NCBI GenBank assembly: GCA_030549495.1
Contig: JAUIRK010000885.1
Location: 248,001-312,000, forward strand
Direction: 5' to 3'
Length of the DNA stretch: 64,000 nucleotides
Source of the DNA: Nectonema munidae
Taxonomy: Eukaryota; Nematomorpha; Nectonematoida; Nectonematidae
Within the stretch, counting starts at the first letter, position 1, and every line of letters begins with the position of its first letter. The position numbers were made by a program, and so were the translations under genes. The notes under the pieces were generated by a model. It had not been told where the DNA came from. It did no database searches and was given only the letters and a program-made list of their open reading frames with translations. Below are positions 35,060 to 46,265 of the stretch, one piece after another.

Positions 35060-35545
35060 AAAATGAAATCAGTATGGTTGATCTATTATAAAAAAATATA
35101 TTTTATTGAAAATATAAATAATATTCTAGGAAGCAATATTTAGTCGTTAACAATAAATATGATCGACACTTTGAGACATTTTCACACTCTAATTTCGAAA
35201 AATGAATCCCGAAATAAAAAGTGCTTGCTTGATTTATTATAAAAATGAAAATGTGAATGAATGTTTTTCGAGACAATTCTCAGACGTAAACCACAAATTT
35301 CATTGGACATCCTAATTGCAAAAACTGAGTTCCGAAATGAAATTGACATAGTTGATTTATTATTATTTATTCAAAATTTGAATAATATTTTTGGACACAA
35401 TTTTAGGGCGTAAACCGCAAAGTTGACTGTCACTCTGAGACCACACGCGAATTTCAAAAATTGAGTCAAGAAATGAAATCAGCATCGTTGATTTGGTATA
35501 AAAAAGTTAATTTTATTTAATAATTGAAAGAATGTTTTCATAAGT
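35060..35545. repeat. Second array of the 150-bp satellite, about 3 decayed units
   Basis: The anchors GTCGTTAACAATAAATATGA (35142), GTAAACCACAAATTT (35286) and GTAAACCGCAAAGTT (35410), with AAATGAAATCAGCAT and GTTGATTTGGTATAAAA in the right order, match the array at 0.3-1.4 kb. Spacing is 124-144 bp. Confidence 0.75.
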
Positions 35546-36439
35546 AATTTTATCTAATCAAAATTTTGATTAAGATTTGCTACAAAGTTGCCATGCTAAT
35601 TGGAAAAATATATATGTATAAGTGTCATGTGTTCCAATATTATTATTATTATAAATTTTCAAGAGTGTATCTTTTTTAGAGTATTTTTCGAGTTATAATT
35701 TATCGGCAATTATCAAAATTTTGTCGAAAATGTACATTTGATTTTAATTGACAGTTTTTGACATGAGAGGTTCATTCAACTTCCATGAAAATGATATCAA
35801 ACGATGCAGATAGCGATTTTAGGAAAAGTTACGAAGTTTCAAAAGTTATAATTCAGCCAATTTTATACAATATAAATTTTAGTTGAGGGAACGGCTAAAA
35901 TGACGACACGCCCCCCCCCCCCCTGCATTTCACTAGTAGGGTTAAAGAAACCAAAGACATATGGAACCAGGGAACGGAAAGAAGTGTTAAACATGTGACT
36001 CCGACTTCAACTCCAAGCTTCTTCAAAAGTCAAACTCTGATTCCGAGCTTTTTTAAAACTGCGACTCTTACTTCAAACTTCTTCAAAAATTGACCCAAGT
36101 CCTTCAACTTCAAAAACTTGAAATTACAAGTAGTTAATTCTGATTTAGACAATAAGAGTAAAAAATCTAGTTTGAAGCGATAAAATTTCTATTTTTTGCA
36201 AAATAAATTTTGGAAAGCTATAAAATTAAAAAATAAGCAATTTTCAGTAAAAATTTATAGGCAATAAATTTTCGCAGACATTCTGCTTTATCAAAACTAA
36301 TAGACAGTCATTTGTGTACTCGCTAAATTAAAAACTGAACAGAAGTATTAAACTCTTAGTGTGACCAAAAACTGAGCTAATAACACTAAAAAATTATTAT
36401 TGATTATTTATCGATTTCTTTTTTTATAAAAAAAATCGA

Positions 36440-36835
36440 TCACAAAACTACATTTATAACTCGAAAATACAAATTCTTCCTCTTTGATCAAAAAAGATAT
36501 TTTTTGTTAATAAAATTAAAATTTTTTAAATAATGGAAGATTATTTTCGCAAAAGAAGCCATAGAAGTTCAAAGAATTAGTCAAGAGAGAGAGGGAGATC
36601 ATTTGTGACACTAACTTAGACATTGAATGAAGAGTACTACGACTGTTGCAGTCCAAAGATTCTTCTAGAACCCAACTGGACATATAATAGTGAATATTGA
36701 TTCATTATGATATTTTCATCTTTAAAAATATGTTTCAAAACTTTAAATCACAAAACTACATTTATAACTCGAAAATACAAATTCATATTTTTTGTTAATA
36801 AAATTAAAATTTTTTAAATAATGGAAGATGAATAA
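36440..36835. repeat. Direct repeat of about 85 bp, 300 bp apart
   Basis: CACAAAACTACATTTATAAC, then CTCGAAAATACAAATTC and AAAATTTTTTAAATAATGGA occur at 36440-36540 and again at 36746-36835. The second copy lacks a short stretch. A homopurine-rich segment lies between them. Confidence 0.7.
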
Positions 36836-37035
36836 TTTTTAGTCAATGTTATTAACTACTCTAAAATTAAGAAATAAAAAATTCATATTAGAAATTAGTT
36901 AAGCTTGATGAGGTAAGATTCAACAGAGATTATTAAGAGTCTTTATAGGCTAATTCAAGATGAAAATAATTCATTTTTTAGTTGTCCGCAAAGAATAATC
37001 TTCCATAGCTGGATAGATGGTAAGGACAGTCATAA

Positions 37036-37100
37036 TCAGAAATCAAACTGAGATGATCTGGATGAAGACCCTACGTTCCTACGACTAGGCCATCTGCCGA
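37036..37100 (-). repeat. tRNA-like SINE relic
   Basis: On the minus strand, an A-box match TGGCCTAGTCGTAGG is followed about 37 nt later by a B-box-like AGTTTGATTTC. The spacing fits a tRNA-derived promoter. No clear tail or target duplication was found. Confidence 0.4.
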
Positions 37101-37849
37101 CGAAGAAAAAATATATTTCTCAATTAAAATAACATTCAAACTATAAGCAAACTTCTTTAAAATAAAAATGTCAACTTTATTTTAATTTGTTCGCAAAAAC
37201 AAAAATGCTTTGATGATCCTCTTTCATGGCTGCTCTTCGATCAGCACTTATCAAAAGAAGAACCATAAAAGAGAGTTGTGAAAACAAACGTTCTACACTT
37301 ACTTGTTATAGGAAGTGCATACCAAAAATATATATTGTTTTACAATTTCTGGATATTTTTCTATTGCTTCATTAATATTTAATTTTGTTTTCCTGTCAAA
37401 AGATTTTACTTGTCTTAATGCTTATAAAACTTTTTTTAATTTCCAAGATTTTCTTGTACTGGATTAAAAGTAGAAACAAGCTTTTTTTGTTTTACGTCGT
37501 TCGGATCCTTTTTCATCTTCTTTCATATCTAATAAATTTTCAAAATCATCTTGATTTAATCGATGTTTTCATCCCAGACGCAAAATAATGAGAGATTAAA
37601 TGCCATAGTGGTAAAAACCGGCTAAACCTCAGCGTTCTGGGAACACTAGCCGTAAAATTGATTGTTATCATTATTTTGATCCGAATCTGATATTTGAATC
37701 GGGCAAAAGGCTTGATAGTTGTGTTTATTACTGAAACCTACTATTCTTAGAGCAAGGATCACATATATATATATATATCTTGGCATCATTTTTCTGCTCC
37801 TCTGACAACATTGTTCTATCCATAGGATACACATATACTCGAGCTAACA

Positions 37850-38820
37850 ATATTTGGTTTTCCAGTAATTGTGGTTCCCCATTATCATTGAAGCACGCAT
37901 TGTCGCTGTCAATAAACCCCTTCTTTTTAAAACACTAATAATCAAATGATTTTTAGTGTTTTAAAAACATTCCAGGAGTTAAATCATCTTGTTTTTTGTA
38001 AGTTCAAAAGGTAATTTGAGAAGATTCTTTAATTTGTTTCCATAAAACTTCAGGATTTGTCATAGCGATTAAAAATGGTTTCAATTCAATAAGACGCAAT
38101 CATGTTATATGTACTAGACCAGCGTGTTGTCTGATCTATAGAGCTCCTTTATGAGCTCGTCTTTTCAATATGGTATCTGATTTAGGCGTTCTCCCAGCTG
38201 TAGCTATTCTTCTCGCATTGGAAATGAGATTTTTAGAATATTTTTCATCAAGTCCATACAGATAGCTAGTGGAAGAGTATGAACACAAGAACGCTGATCA
38301 ATTTCTATTACATACTTATTCTAAAAATCTTCGATATAAAATTGTCCTCCAAATTCATTGAAAAAATCTAGTTTCTTCACTTTCTTCAAAATTTTGAATC
38401 AATGGTAATAATGGAAAAGTGTCATTAAATGCAAAACGTCTGTATTTTGAGTTTTTTTCATTCAAGTGTTTTATTATACCAAGCATATTCGCGGTATTAT
38501 CAAGGAGGATGCAAACATGATCTGCCAATATACTCTCCTAACATGTCTTCAGCTAAATTTTTCAAATAATTACAAGAATGATTTGCTTCCGTGTCTTTTA
38601 TAGCTAGATTTTCTAAGATTTCTTTCTCCATCAGCAACTCTGACCTTCACAGCAAAACAATTAACACCAAGGCGTGTACAGAAGTCGATTTTAAATACAC
38701 AAACTTGTCTTTTTTAGCTTCATATTTATCAATGATTAATTTTCGGTAACAATTCAAAATATCGATGTACGTTAGAACGCTACACGGGTATGGTTAAAGA
38801 ACATTTACCTGTGCCCAGCC
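37850..38820 (-). pseudogene. Decayed hAT-like transposase region (tentative)
   Basis: Minus-strand pieces include DNTANMLGIIKHLNEKNSKY followed by FNDTFPLLPLIQNFEESEE. This recalls the DNAANM segment of hAT-superfamily proteins. The reading is scattered over frames with many stops. Only this short resemblance supports the call. Confidence 0.4.
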
Positions 38821-39917
38821 CGGCCCGTAAGCGGGAAATTTTTTCAAATAATAAACGATCACCCGCTATTTTCAATCTATTTACACTGTCTCTCGGTGTA
38901 TGATAAAAAAAGGATGTGCTATATTTTGAAAATGATAATATGACAAATAAAAATAGTAGCATAGCTTCGAACATATTTGACTCATCTTTATCTTTGAAAG
39001 AAACAAGATGTAGGATTATAATTTTAGTGAATAATGAATATAAAAAATCTTAAGAAATTTAAATTTAGAATATAAAAAATTTCTAGCTACGCCACTGTTG
39101 AATTAGTGATGGTTACATTCTACCTGCAATAAGGCATTTAAAAACTCAATTCTTATTTTTAAATATTACATATGTTGTTCAAAACAGCAGAATAAAATGC
39201 CTAACCAAGAAGAAATAAAATCAAACCCAATTAAATGATTTACAAAAGTAAAAACAAAAACCTTGAGAAAAAGTTCAATTAAAAATTAATCAAAAATTAG
39301 ACCGTTTAGATATATCAATGTGTTGTGCGTCTCTGAATTTTGTTTATAGTTGGTTTCACAACTTTTACGGTTCTATATAATATGCGTTGCTAATTCATTA
39401 CATTTACTATGCACACTGCGCTTCCTTCTTGAAAATTCCTATCACTGAAATTAATAATGAGAAACCACAAACTCATTGCCAAAATACTTATCACTAAATA
39501 CACATGCCTTTGAATCGTTATAACGTGATATCGCATCTATTTTTGTTTTTGAAGGTTGGTAAAAAAAAAATTTAGGAAGAGGGAGAGAGAATTTCAAGTT
39601 ATCGAAAGTTTAATGCATTTATATTATTAATTCTGACGATTTCTACTAAAGTCTCTCATTTTCTACTAAAACCGGATCTGTTTTCTCAAATTTTTCGACT
39701 TCACAACCCCGCGTGAAACATTTTGCAATACTCTTTTTGATTCTCCATTGCTTATGCAGACAATAATAGCAATACAAACTAATGAAATGCGGGTGATCAT
39801 GAAAGCTGCATCCAGGAGTCATGCGTCTTTAATGTTATTGTCTTGATTTATATTTTCAAATAAACAGTGGGAAATCTCAATCTTGTTTCCCCTTAAGTTT
39901 TTTACCATTTGCCGTAG
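38821..39917. other. No gene recognised
   Basis: AT-rich sequence. A TAGCTACGCCACTG end at about 39084-39097 resembles the terminus of a common type of non-autonomous transposon, but no partner end was found. Confidence 0.35.
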
Positions 39918-40304
39918 TTGAAAAATTCATTCTATCTATATTTCAGAAACTTTTATTTCGTTATTTCAAATTTGTTTAACATAAATGAAGCAAAAAGGGA
40001 GCTAACTCTTTATAATTTAAAAAAATATTATAAGTTTATAATTTTAATTTCACTAAAAAAGTACAACCTAGTAATAATTTCTAAATATTTTCTGGTGAAT
40101 ATTAATCAGAGCCAGATTTTAGCAGTCTTGATATGCGACAATTTTCGAAAAGTAATCAAGGACTTTTCATGTATGTTTGTGTGCATAATCAGCATATCCA
40201 AAAATTTGAAAAAAGATATAAAAATATTAGAAACTTTCATCACTCAAAATTTGCTTTTCATAAGAAACTTTCAATACTCGATTTCTTCAGTTTCTCATAA
40301 ATAA
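39918..40304 (+). CDS. Orphan ORF of 128 codons, unrecognised
   Basis: The longest plus-strand frame in the otherwise empty 31-43 kb region. It begins MKNSFYLYFRNFYFVISNLF and is rich in Phe, Ile, Leu and Lys, with two hydrophobic stretches. A run of 128 codons without stop is unlikely by chance at this AT content, but the amino-acid make-up simply mirrors the base composition. No domain is recognised. Confidence 0.3.
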   Translation: MKNSFYLYFRNFYFVISNLFNINEAKRELTLYNLKKYYKFIILISLKKYNLVIISKYFLVNINQSQILAVLICDNFRKVIKDFSCMFVCIISISKNLKKDIKILETFITQNLLFIRNFQYSISSVSHK

Positions 40305-40952
40305 AAGGGGGCGTAAATCAACAATTTATGAAGGATATAGTGATAGTACATGGTTAATGTAATTTAGCTACAAAATATTTCCAATAAAAATTATAGATTA
40401 CAAAATTTTGAAATTAAGTTTCACAACAACAAAATCTTATAAGCCGAATGGAATAATTTTTTCTTATGTCGGTCCTTGAATGAGATTTTTAAGAAAACCT
40501 ATAAATTTTTATTTTTTGAAAAGAGAGGACATTTCTCTGATAAAAGAGTTCCGATTTCAATATCCTTGTATTAGAAATTAAAATGTCTGTGAATAAGTCT
40601 CTTTTCAGCTATCATCAATTTTGTTTATAATATATTGATTGGTCTTAAATTTTATTTTTATCCTTTAGTATTTAAAAAACAACTTGCTTTTTACCACAAC
40701 TGAAATTCGAAAAAAGCATACGCAAACTCACTTTATCCGAAGTATTAGATTTGATTACTTGAATTTTCCAAATGAAAATAATTCATTGAGCTTAGCTTTT
40801 AACTTAGCGATAGCAATCAATACTCATGAAATCTAAGAAAACTCAATTTAAAGTAGAAACAGATGTTCAAGAGACAAGTTAAGATCTTAACATTGTCAAA
40901 CGTTTGATTGAATACATTTCTTATACGCGAAACATTACACATAGTATGATTC

Positions 40953-41576
40953 GCAGGGAAGTCTGGAGTAGCACGTTTTAAGGAGTAGGAGTCAGAGTCG
41001 TAATACAGGGCTTCGGAGCCGCCTCAAAATTGTGTGGATCCGGCTCCGAATCCGACGTTTTATATATTATAATTAAATGTAATATGTTGGTTTTATATGT
41101 AATAATTATTGATATTTTGACTACAATTTTAAAAATAGATATATTTTTAGGATAAATTTAGTGTTTGATTGCTTAGATTAGTATTTGTTGTTTGCATTAG
41201 ATAAAAAGGTTATAGACAATAACTTGAAAATCTTTTTGAAGACAATAAAAGAAAGACACTACACTGCAAACACAAACCAACAAAAACATTTTAATAAATT
41301 ATATTGTGGAAAATAGATCAAACATTTTGCATTGCAACATAAAGCAAAATAGTCGGAAATTCATAATATTTGAAAGGAAAAGTTGATTGTGGATAATTAT
41401 AAGTTTAAGTCAAAGTCGCATAAATATAAATACATAAAGTCATTAGTCAAAAAAAAGTATACATAAATGAAGTTCTAGAGTAAAATTACAAATAGGTGGA
41501 ATCGAAGTTGAAAAATTATAAATAATTAGAGTCAGAGTCGCAAAATATTTTCTGACTCCACAACCCTGATTGGTAG
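40953..41576. repeat. Repeat with GAGTC-rich ends and CAGGG/CCCTG termini
   Basis: The left part contains GGAGTCAGAGTCG-like motifs and CAGGGCTTCGGAGCC (41006). The right part ends GACTCCACAACCCTG at 41568. This looks like an old element with inverted, GAGTC-rich ends. Similar GACTCC-rich stretches occur at 30180-30240 and 35995-36110. No target duplication was found. Confidence 0.45.
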
Positions 41577-41861
41577 TTCATTTTCGTATACAATTTGTCC
41601 GTGCTAAAATTTACAATGACGAATTATTTCTTCTAAATATATTGAACTTTTAAAAAGAAAATTGGCAAAAAAATTTATTCAATCAATTAAATAAACATAA
41701 TCGGTAAAGTTAAGCAAAACATTGAAAAGATTTAAATTAATTTATATTAATAATTAAGAACAAAATAATTTGGTAAATAAGATACTGATTGAAAATATTA
41801 AATCTTGAATGAGTTAGTGATTATCTTTAATTTCTATAAAAAAAAATACAAATATCAAATA

Positions 41862-42071
41862 TTAAAAAGGTGAATAGAAGTTCTCACTTTTTTTAAGCAT
41901 TTCTTTAGCATTTTTGTGACTATTTTGCATACTTATAACATACTTTCTTGAACTTCCAGATGGATCAATTTTCTTGTTATTCAAAATACCGGTTTTATTC
42001 CTTTTTTTGCCACTCTTGTATTTGATTGAATCTTCTTGAGCACAAATGTAATCCAAATTTTCAGTTGACAT
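41862..42071 (-). CDS. Small unrecognised ORF (69 codons)
   Basis: ATG-to-stop minus-strand frame starting MSTENLDYICAQEDSIKYKS and ending KSENFYSPF. It is hydrophilic and lysine/serine-rich without a known domain. It stands in a very AT-rich neighbourhood where such a balanced frame is unusual. No nearby poly(A) signal was seen. Confidence 0.3.
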   Translation of the reverse strand: MSTENLDYICAQEDSIKYKSGKKRNKTGILNNKKIDPSGSSRKYVISMQNSHKNAKEMLKKSENFYSPF

Positions 42072-42769
42072 TTTAAAGATAAGAAGGGAAAATAGTAAAA
42101 TAATGAATTTTTTTGATTCTTTTATATTCTTATTTGATTTTAGGTGTTATTTATAAACACTCAAAGTCATAATTTAAATAAAATAATATTATAAGAAGAT
42201 TATCAAAATACTTTTGTTAAGATGAAGAAAAATATAAATTGATGAAACAAGAGAGTGAGTGAGATTTATTGAAGACAAATAGAAAACACTAAAAAATATC
42301 ATTTAGAATAGTTTGTTCGAAAAAAACAATTTCATATGTAAAAAATATATCACCTAACATATAAATCAAAGTTACAAAGCTTTGAGCTGTACAAAGTTAT
42401 ATGTCAAATTGACGAAACAAAGTTCATAGTCAAAGAGTAGACATATCAAATCAGGGCCTTTTGACATTATCTTGGAAATTAAAATTCTAGAGACGATAAA
42501 AAAAACTTTGAAAGTTAGAGGGAGGGAGGAGGCTCCGGCCAAAGGGTTTCATATAACATTTAAAAATAACAATGTATACAACGAATAATTTGTTTTGCCA
42601 AATATATTTTTTATTTTCAAAATGAAGTTGTAACTTATTTGTGCAAAATTTGTTATAGAAGTTTGTTCTAAAATTGAAAATGTGTTTGTCTAAATGGAAT
42701 TTTTAAAAGTCAGTAAAAGGCAATATAATAAAAATATCGCTGCGTTTTTTTATCCAAATAAAACAAAAC

Positions 42770-44990
42770 ATCAAAGAAGAAAAGAAGAAGTTTATTATTT
42801 CCAAACATGAGAACAACAAATTAAACAATAAAAATATACACATGTATACTTTACAATGCAATAATTTTACATATTAAAAAAAAATCCTCGGAGTTTAATC
42901 ATGTTTGAGGGATTTACCAAAAGGCTCATATGAACCGCGAGTATGGTACACCTCAAGGAATGTAACACTTTAAAAAAATAATATACACAGAAATAAAAAA
43001 GTTACTTTTTTACAAATAGAGAAATAATTATAAAAAATATATATACTACATTTGTAAGTTTGATTCTTTGTAGCGTATGCATATACCTATATTCTACAGC
43101 AAATGTAGCAGTTTTTGATTGTGCACTTGAAATTGTAATTATCTATGAAATAAACATTTAGTAAATTAATGGTACTACATAAAGGCTTATCAAGAAGTAT
43201 AAACTTGCTTAGACAAGAGTTCCAAATTTTAGCAATCCTATAGTCAAGTCCTTTTTTTGATATAGATTTGTTGAAAAAAGGTATAGCAAATCTTTTCTCA
43301 TTTCTCAATGAATATTCATTTAAGTTATCTGAAAAAAGAACATAGTTATCAAAAAGAGTAGATAAGTTATTTGAGAGAAGCTTTAAGATGAATTTGCAAG
43401 TTTGAAGTATATAAATATCATAAAATTTTAAAAGATTATGTTCATAGAATAACTTAGAAGTATGCGAAGAATAGCCACTGTTAAAAACTAATCTCAAAGC
43501 TTTTTTTTGAATAACTTCTATTTTTTTGTAACAATTATCCCCCAATTGATAACACTATAGTTCAAATGAGGTAAAAACAATGCTTTGTAAAGGATTAACT
43601 TGATTCTAGTATCAAACTTATTTTTACAACATTTTAGTATGCCTATAACATGGTTTAGTTTGCCAGAAATAAATTTGAAGTGATCTGCCAAACCTAAACG
43701 ATCATTTATAAACAGACCCAAATAATTAAATCTCTTAATAGAAATAATGTTTTTATCCCCAAAATCGATGTAAGATTTTTTCTTTTTCCTCGAAAATGTT
43801 AAAGCAAATGTCTTTTCAAAATTTACTGTTAACAAATTAGAGTTAAACCATTTCAAAACTTTTTTAAAGTTTCCTGACAAAATCTGTTTTTTTCTTCAAT
43901 TTCAATGTCTGAATATAATGGAATTAAAATAGAAACATCATCAGCAAAAAGTAGAAAGTCAACTCCATCTGAAGCTTTATAGATGTCATTGATATAGATC
44001 AAAAACAGTAATGGACCTAGAATAGAGCCTCGGGAGACTCCAATATTTGTTTTTGACATATTTGAACATGAGAGAGAGAGAGAGAGAGAGAGATCAATAT
44101 CTGAATGTTCATATTATGAGTATACATGCACTCATTTTATTTAATTATGATTCTTTTGAACTTTTTCATATCAATAAATTTTTTTTCTCTCTCTCTCTCT
44201 CTCTCTTCAATTTCAATGTCTGAATATAATGGAATTAAAATAGAAACATCATCAGCAAAAAGTAGAAAGTCAACTCCATCTGAAGCTTTATAGATGTCAT
44301 TGATATAGATCAAAAACAGTAATGGACCTAGAATAGAGCCTCGGGGGACTCCAATATTTGTTTTTGACATATTTGAACATGTCCTATTAATACATACAAA
44401 TTATTTCCTATCTTGTAAATATGAGCTCATAAACATCAGATTCTTTTCATGGAAACCATATGCACAAAGTTTCGTGAGTAAAATTTCATGCGATAATTGT
44501 CGAAAGCTTTTTTCAGATTTATGAATATACTCATAACTTCATTTTCATTATCTAGGTATTTATTTACGGTATTTATGAGTATCGAGTGCACATTTTCTGT
44601 TGAATGTTTATATCTAAAGCCAAACTGATTAGTGAAAAACAAGTCGTTTGTCTTGAAATATTTATTAATTTGTTTATATATTATTTTTTCAAAAAATTTG
44701 ATAAAGTAGATATTATAGTGATTGGTCTGAAATTTGTCTTATTGAACTTATCTCCTTTTAAAAACTGGTATAACCTTGGAAACTTTGGAGCATTCAGGAA
44801 AGACACCCAGTGTTAAGCAAGAGTTGAATGATATACTCAGAAAATAAGCTAATTTATTAATAACAAGGGCAAGAGTATATATACTAATTCCAAATACATC
44901 TTTTGTAGATTTTAATTTTACTTTCTTTATTGCAATTAATATGTCATTGACAGAAATTATATCAAATTCGAATTTTCTTTCCCATTTTCA
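42770..44990 (-). mobile_element. LINE-3: non-LTR retrotransposon of a second clade (CR1/Jockey-like RT)
   Basis: The minus-strand reverse transcriptase includes, in order, FPECSKVSKVIPVFKR, NQFGFRYKHST with FINLKKAFD (44436-44642), GVPRGSILGPLLFLIYINDI with LLFADDVSI (44210-44370), VNFEKTFALTF with FNYLGLFINDRLG (43518-43880), and a C-terminal block YKKIEVIQKKALRLVFNSGY (43087-43545). There is no RNase H. The endonuclease is missing, consistent with 5' truncation. A 174-bp segment carrying the RT active site is present twice. Several breaks show that the copy is dead. The 3' border near 42770 is approximate. Confidence 0.85.
43896..44380. repeat. Internal duplication in LINE-3 bounded by (AG)n and (CT)n
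   Basis: 43896-44069 and 44207-44380 are almost identical direct copies of the RT active-site segment; one visible change is GAGACTCC versus GGGACTCC, i.e. serine versus proline in G(V)xRG. Between them lie (AG)n at about 44070-44092, 90 bp of unrelated AT-rich DNA, and (CT)n at about 44185-44206. Confidence 0.9.
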
Positions 44991-45002
44991 AGTAAGTTAA
45001 AT

Positions 45003-45291
45003 CAGGGCCTTTTTTTTTTATATAATCTTAAAAAGTGAAATAAATGCAATGTAAATTAAAAAATGTTGCCTAAAATTTTTTTAAATTTGGAAACAAAGCT
45101 GAATTTTGTTGAAAAAAACAATAAAACTAATTATTAAATTTTTTCTAATTACATCAATATTCCCATAAGTTATAAATATATTGGATAATATTTTTATAGA
45201 TTAGCCCATTTCTTTCAGTTATGGGTCCTAGTGATTAGTTTAGGGTCAGAGGACCACCCCTTCTCTTCAATAATGTTAAAAAAAGGCCCTG
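45003..45291. mobile_element. hAT-type MITE, 289 bp, with perfect 8-bp target duplication
   Basis: Ends CAGGGCCTTTTTTT and AAAAAAAGGCCCTG are inverted repeats, and AGTTAAAT flanks both sides (44995-45002 and 45292-45299). A further left-type end, CAGGGCCTTTTGACATTATC, occurs at about 42453. The element sits between LINE-3 and LINE-2. Confidence 0.88.
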
Positions 45292-45475
45292 AGTTAAATA
45301 CATAAAGACACTTTATTTCACCATAAAACTAAAACAAATTAAAATAAAAATTTTAAACAAATTTAAATAATCTTTAACAACAGCACCAGAATCTTATGCT
45401 AACGCTAGTAATAAATCCTTACCTGTATCGTCCTCCCAACAGAAAACAATACTAGCCCCAAATTCTACACCCAAT

Positions 45476-46265
45476 ATGAAAACTACCAACACCCCCTTGA
45501 TCAAAAAGCATTTGGAACCCAACCTTACTCTAAAAATCTCGCCTCCCAACAATATCATATCTCAGAAAGAAAAAGCTATTCACCGCCAACATGTTATTAA
45601 AGGCCTTGAAACCAAAAATAACTCCCTCTCTATTACTAAAACCAGATCCTCACATACAGGAACCATCTACTTTCAATTCAAAAATTCACAACAAAAAGCA
45701 GCAGCTAAATCCTCTCTCTTAAAAAACGGCGTCAGCGTTTGTGATTTACCCACTCCAATACCCAAATTTATTCTAAGAGGTATACCTAAAGAAATTAATA
45801 TTAATAATCTGACAGACACATTAGAAGAACAAAACGAAAACTTCAAAAGTATAGGAAAATTAGTGAATCCTACCCAACTAGGCAAGGAAGGAACCTTCTC
45901 CTACACGGTACTAATTGAGCCAAGCAATCCTGAATTATTTAAATATCTCCGCAATCAACCAAAAATTTTTCTAGGATATAATCTGTTAACCCTAAATCTT
46001 TTTAAACCCAGAACTAAACAATGCGAAAATTGCCTTAAATACGGCCACTTGAAACAAAAATGTAATGCTTCATCCCCAAACTGCGCACACTGGGCAACCG
46101 AGGACATTCACTAACATCTTGCACACACTCAAACGACTCAACCAAGATCACCTGCATCAATTGTAAATTACCACATATTGCAACATCCAAAACATGCAGT
46201 TTTTATATCAATCACAGTAACTCAATTCTAGCGCAACACATTAAAACTATAGATAATTACACATG
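45476..46265 (+). pseudogene. LINE-2 ORF1 with three CCHC knuckles
   Basis: ATG at 45476. The first knuckle, CENCLKYGHLKQKC, is in the main frame. After one frame change near 46090 two more follow (GNRGHSLTSC as part of the second, then CINCKLPHIATSKTC). The three-knuckle layout matches LINE-1 ORF1. The upstream part has no recognised domain. Confidence 0.8.

Noticed and set aside
37600-37655. Another tRNA-like A box (TGCCATAGTGGT)
   Set aside because: No B box at the right distance.
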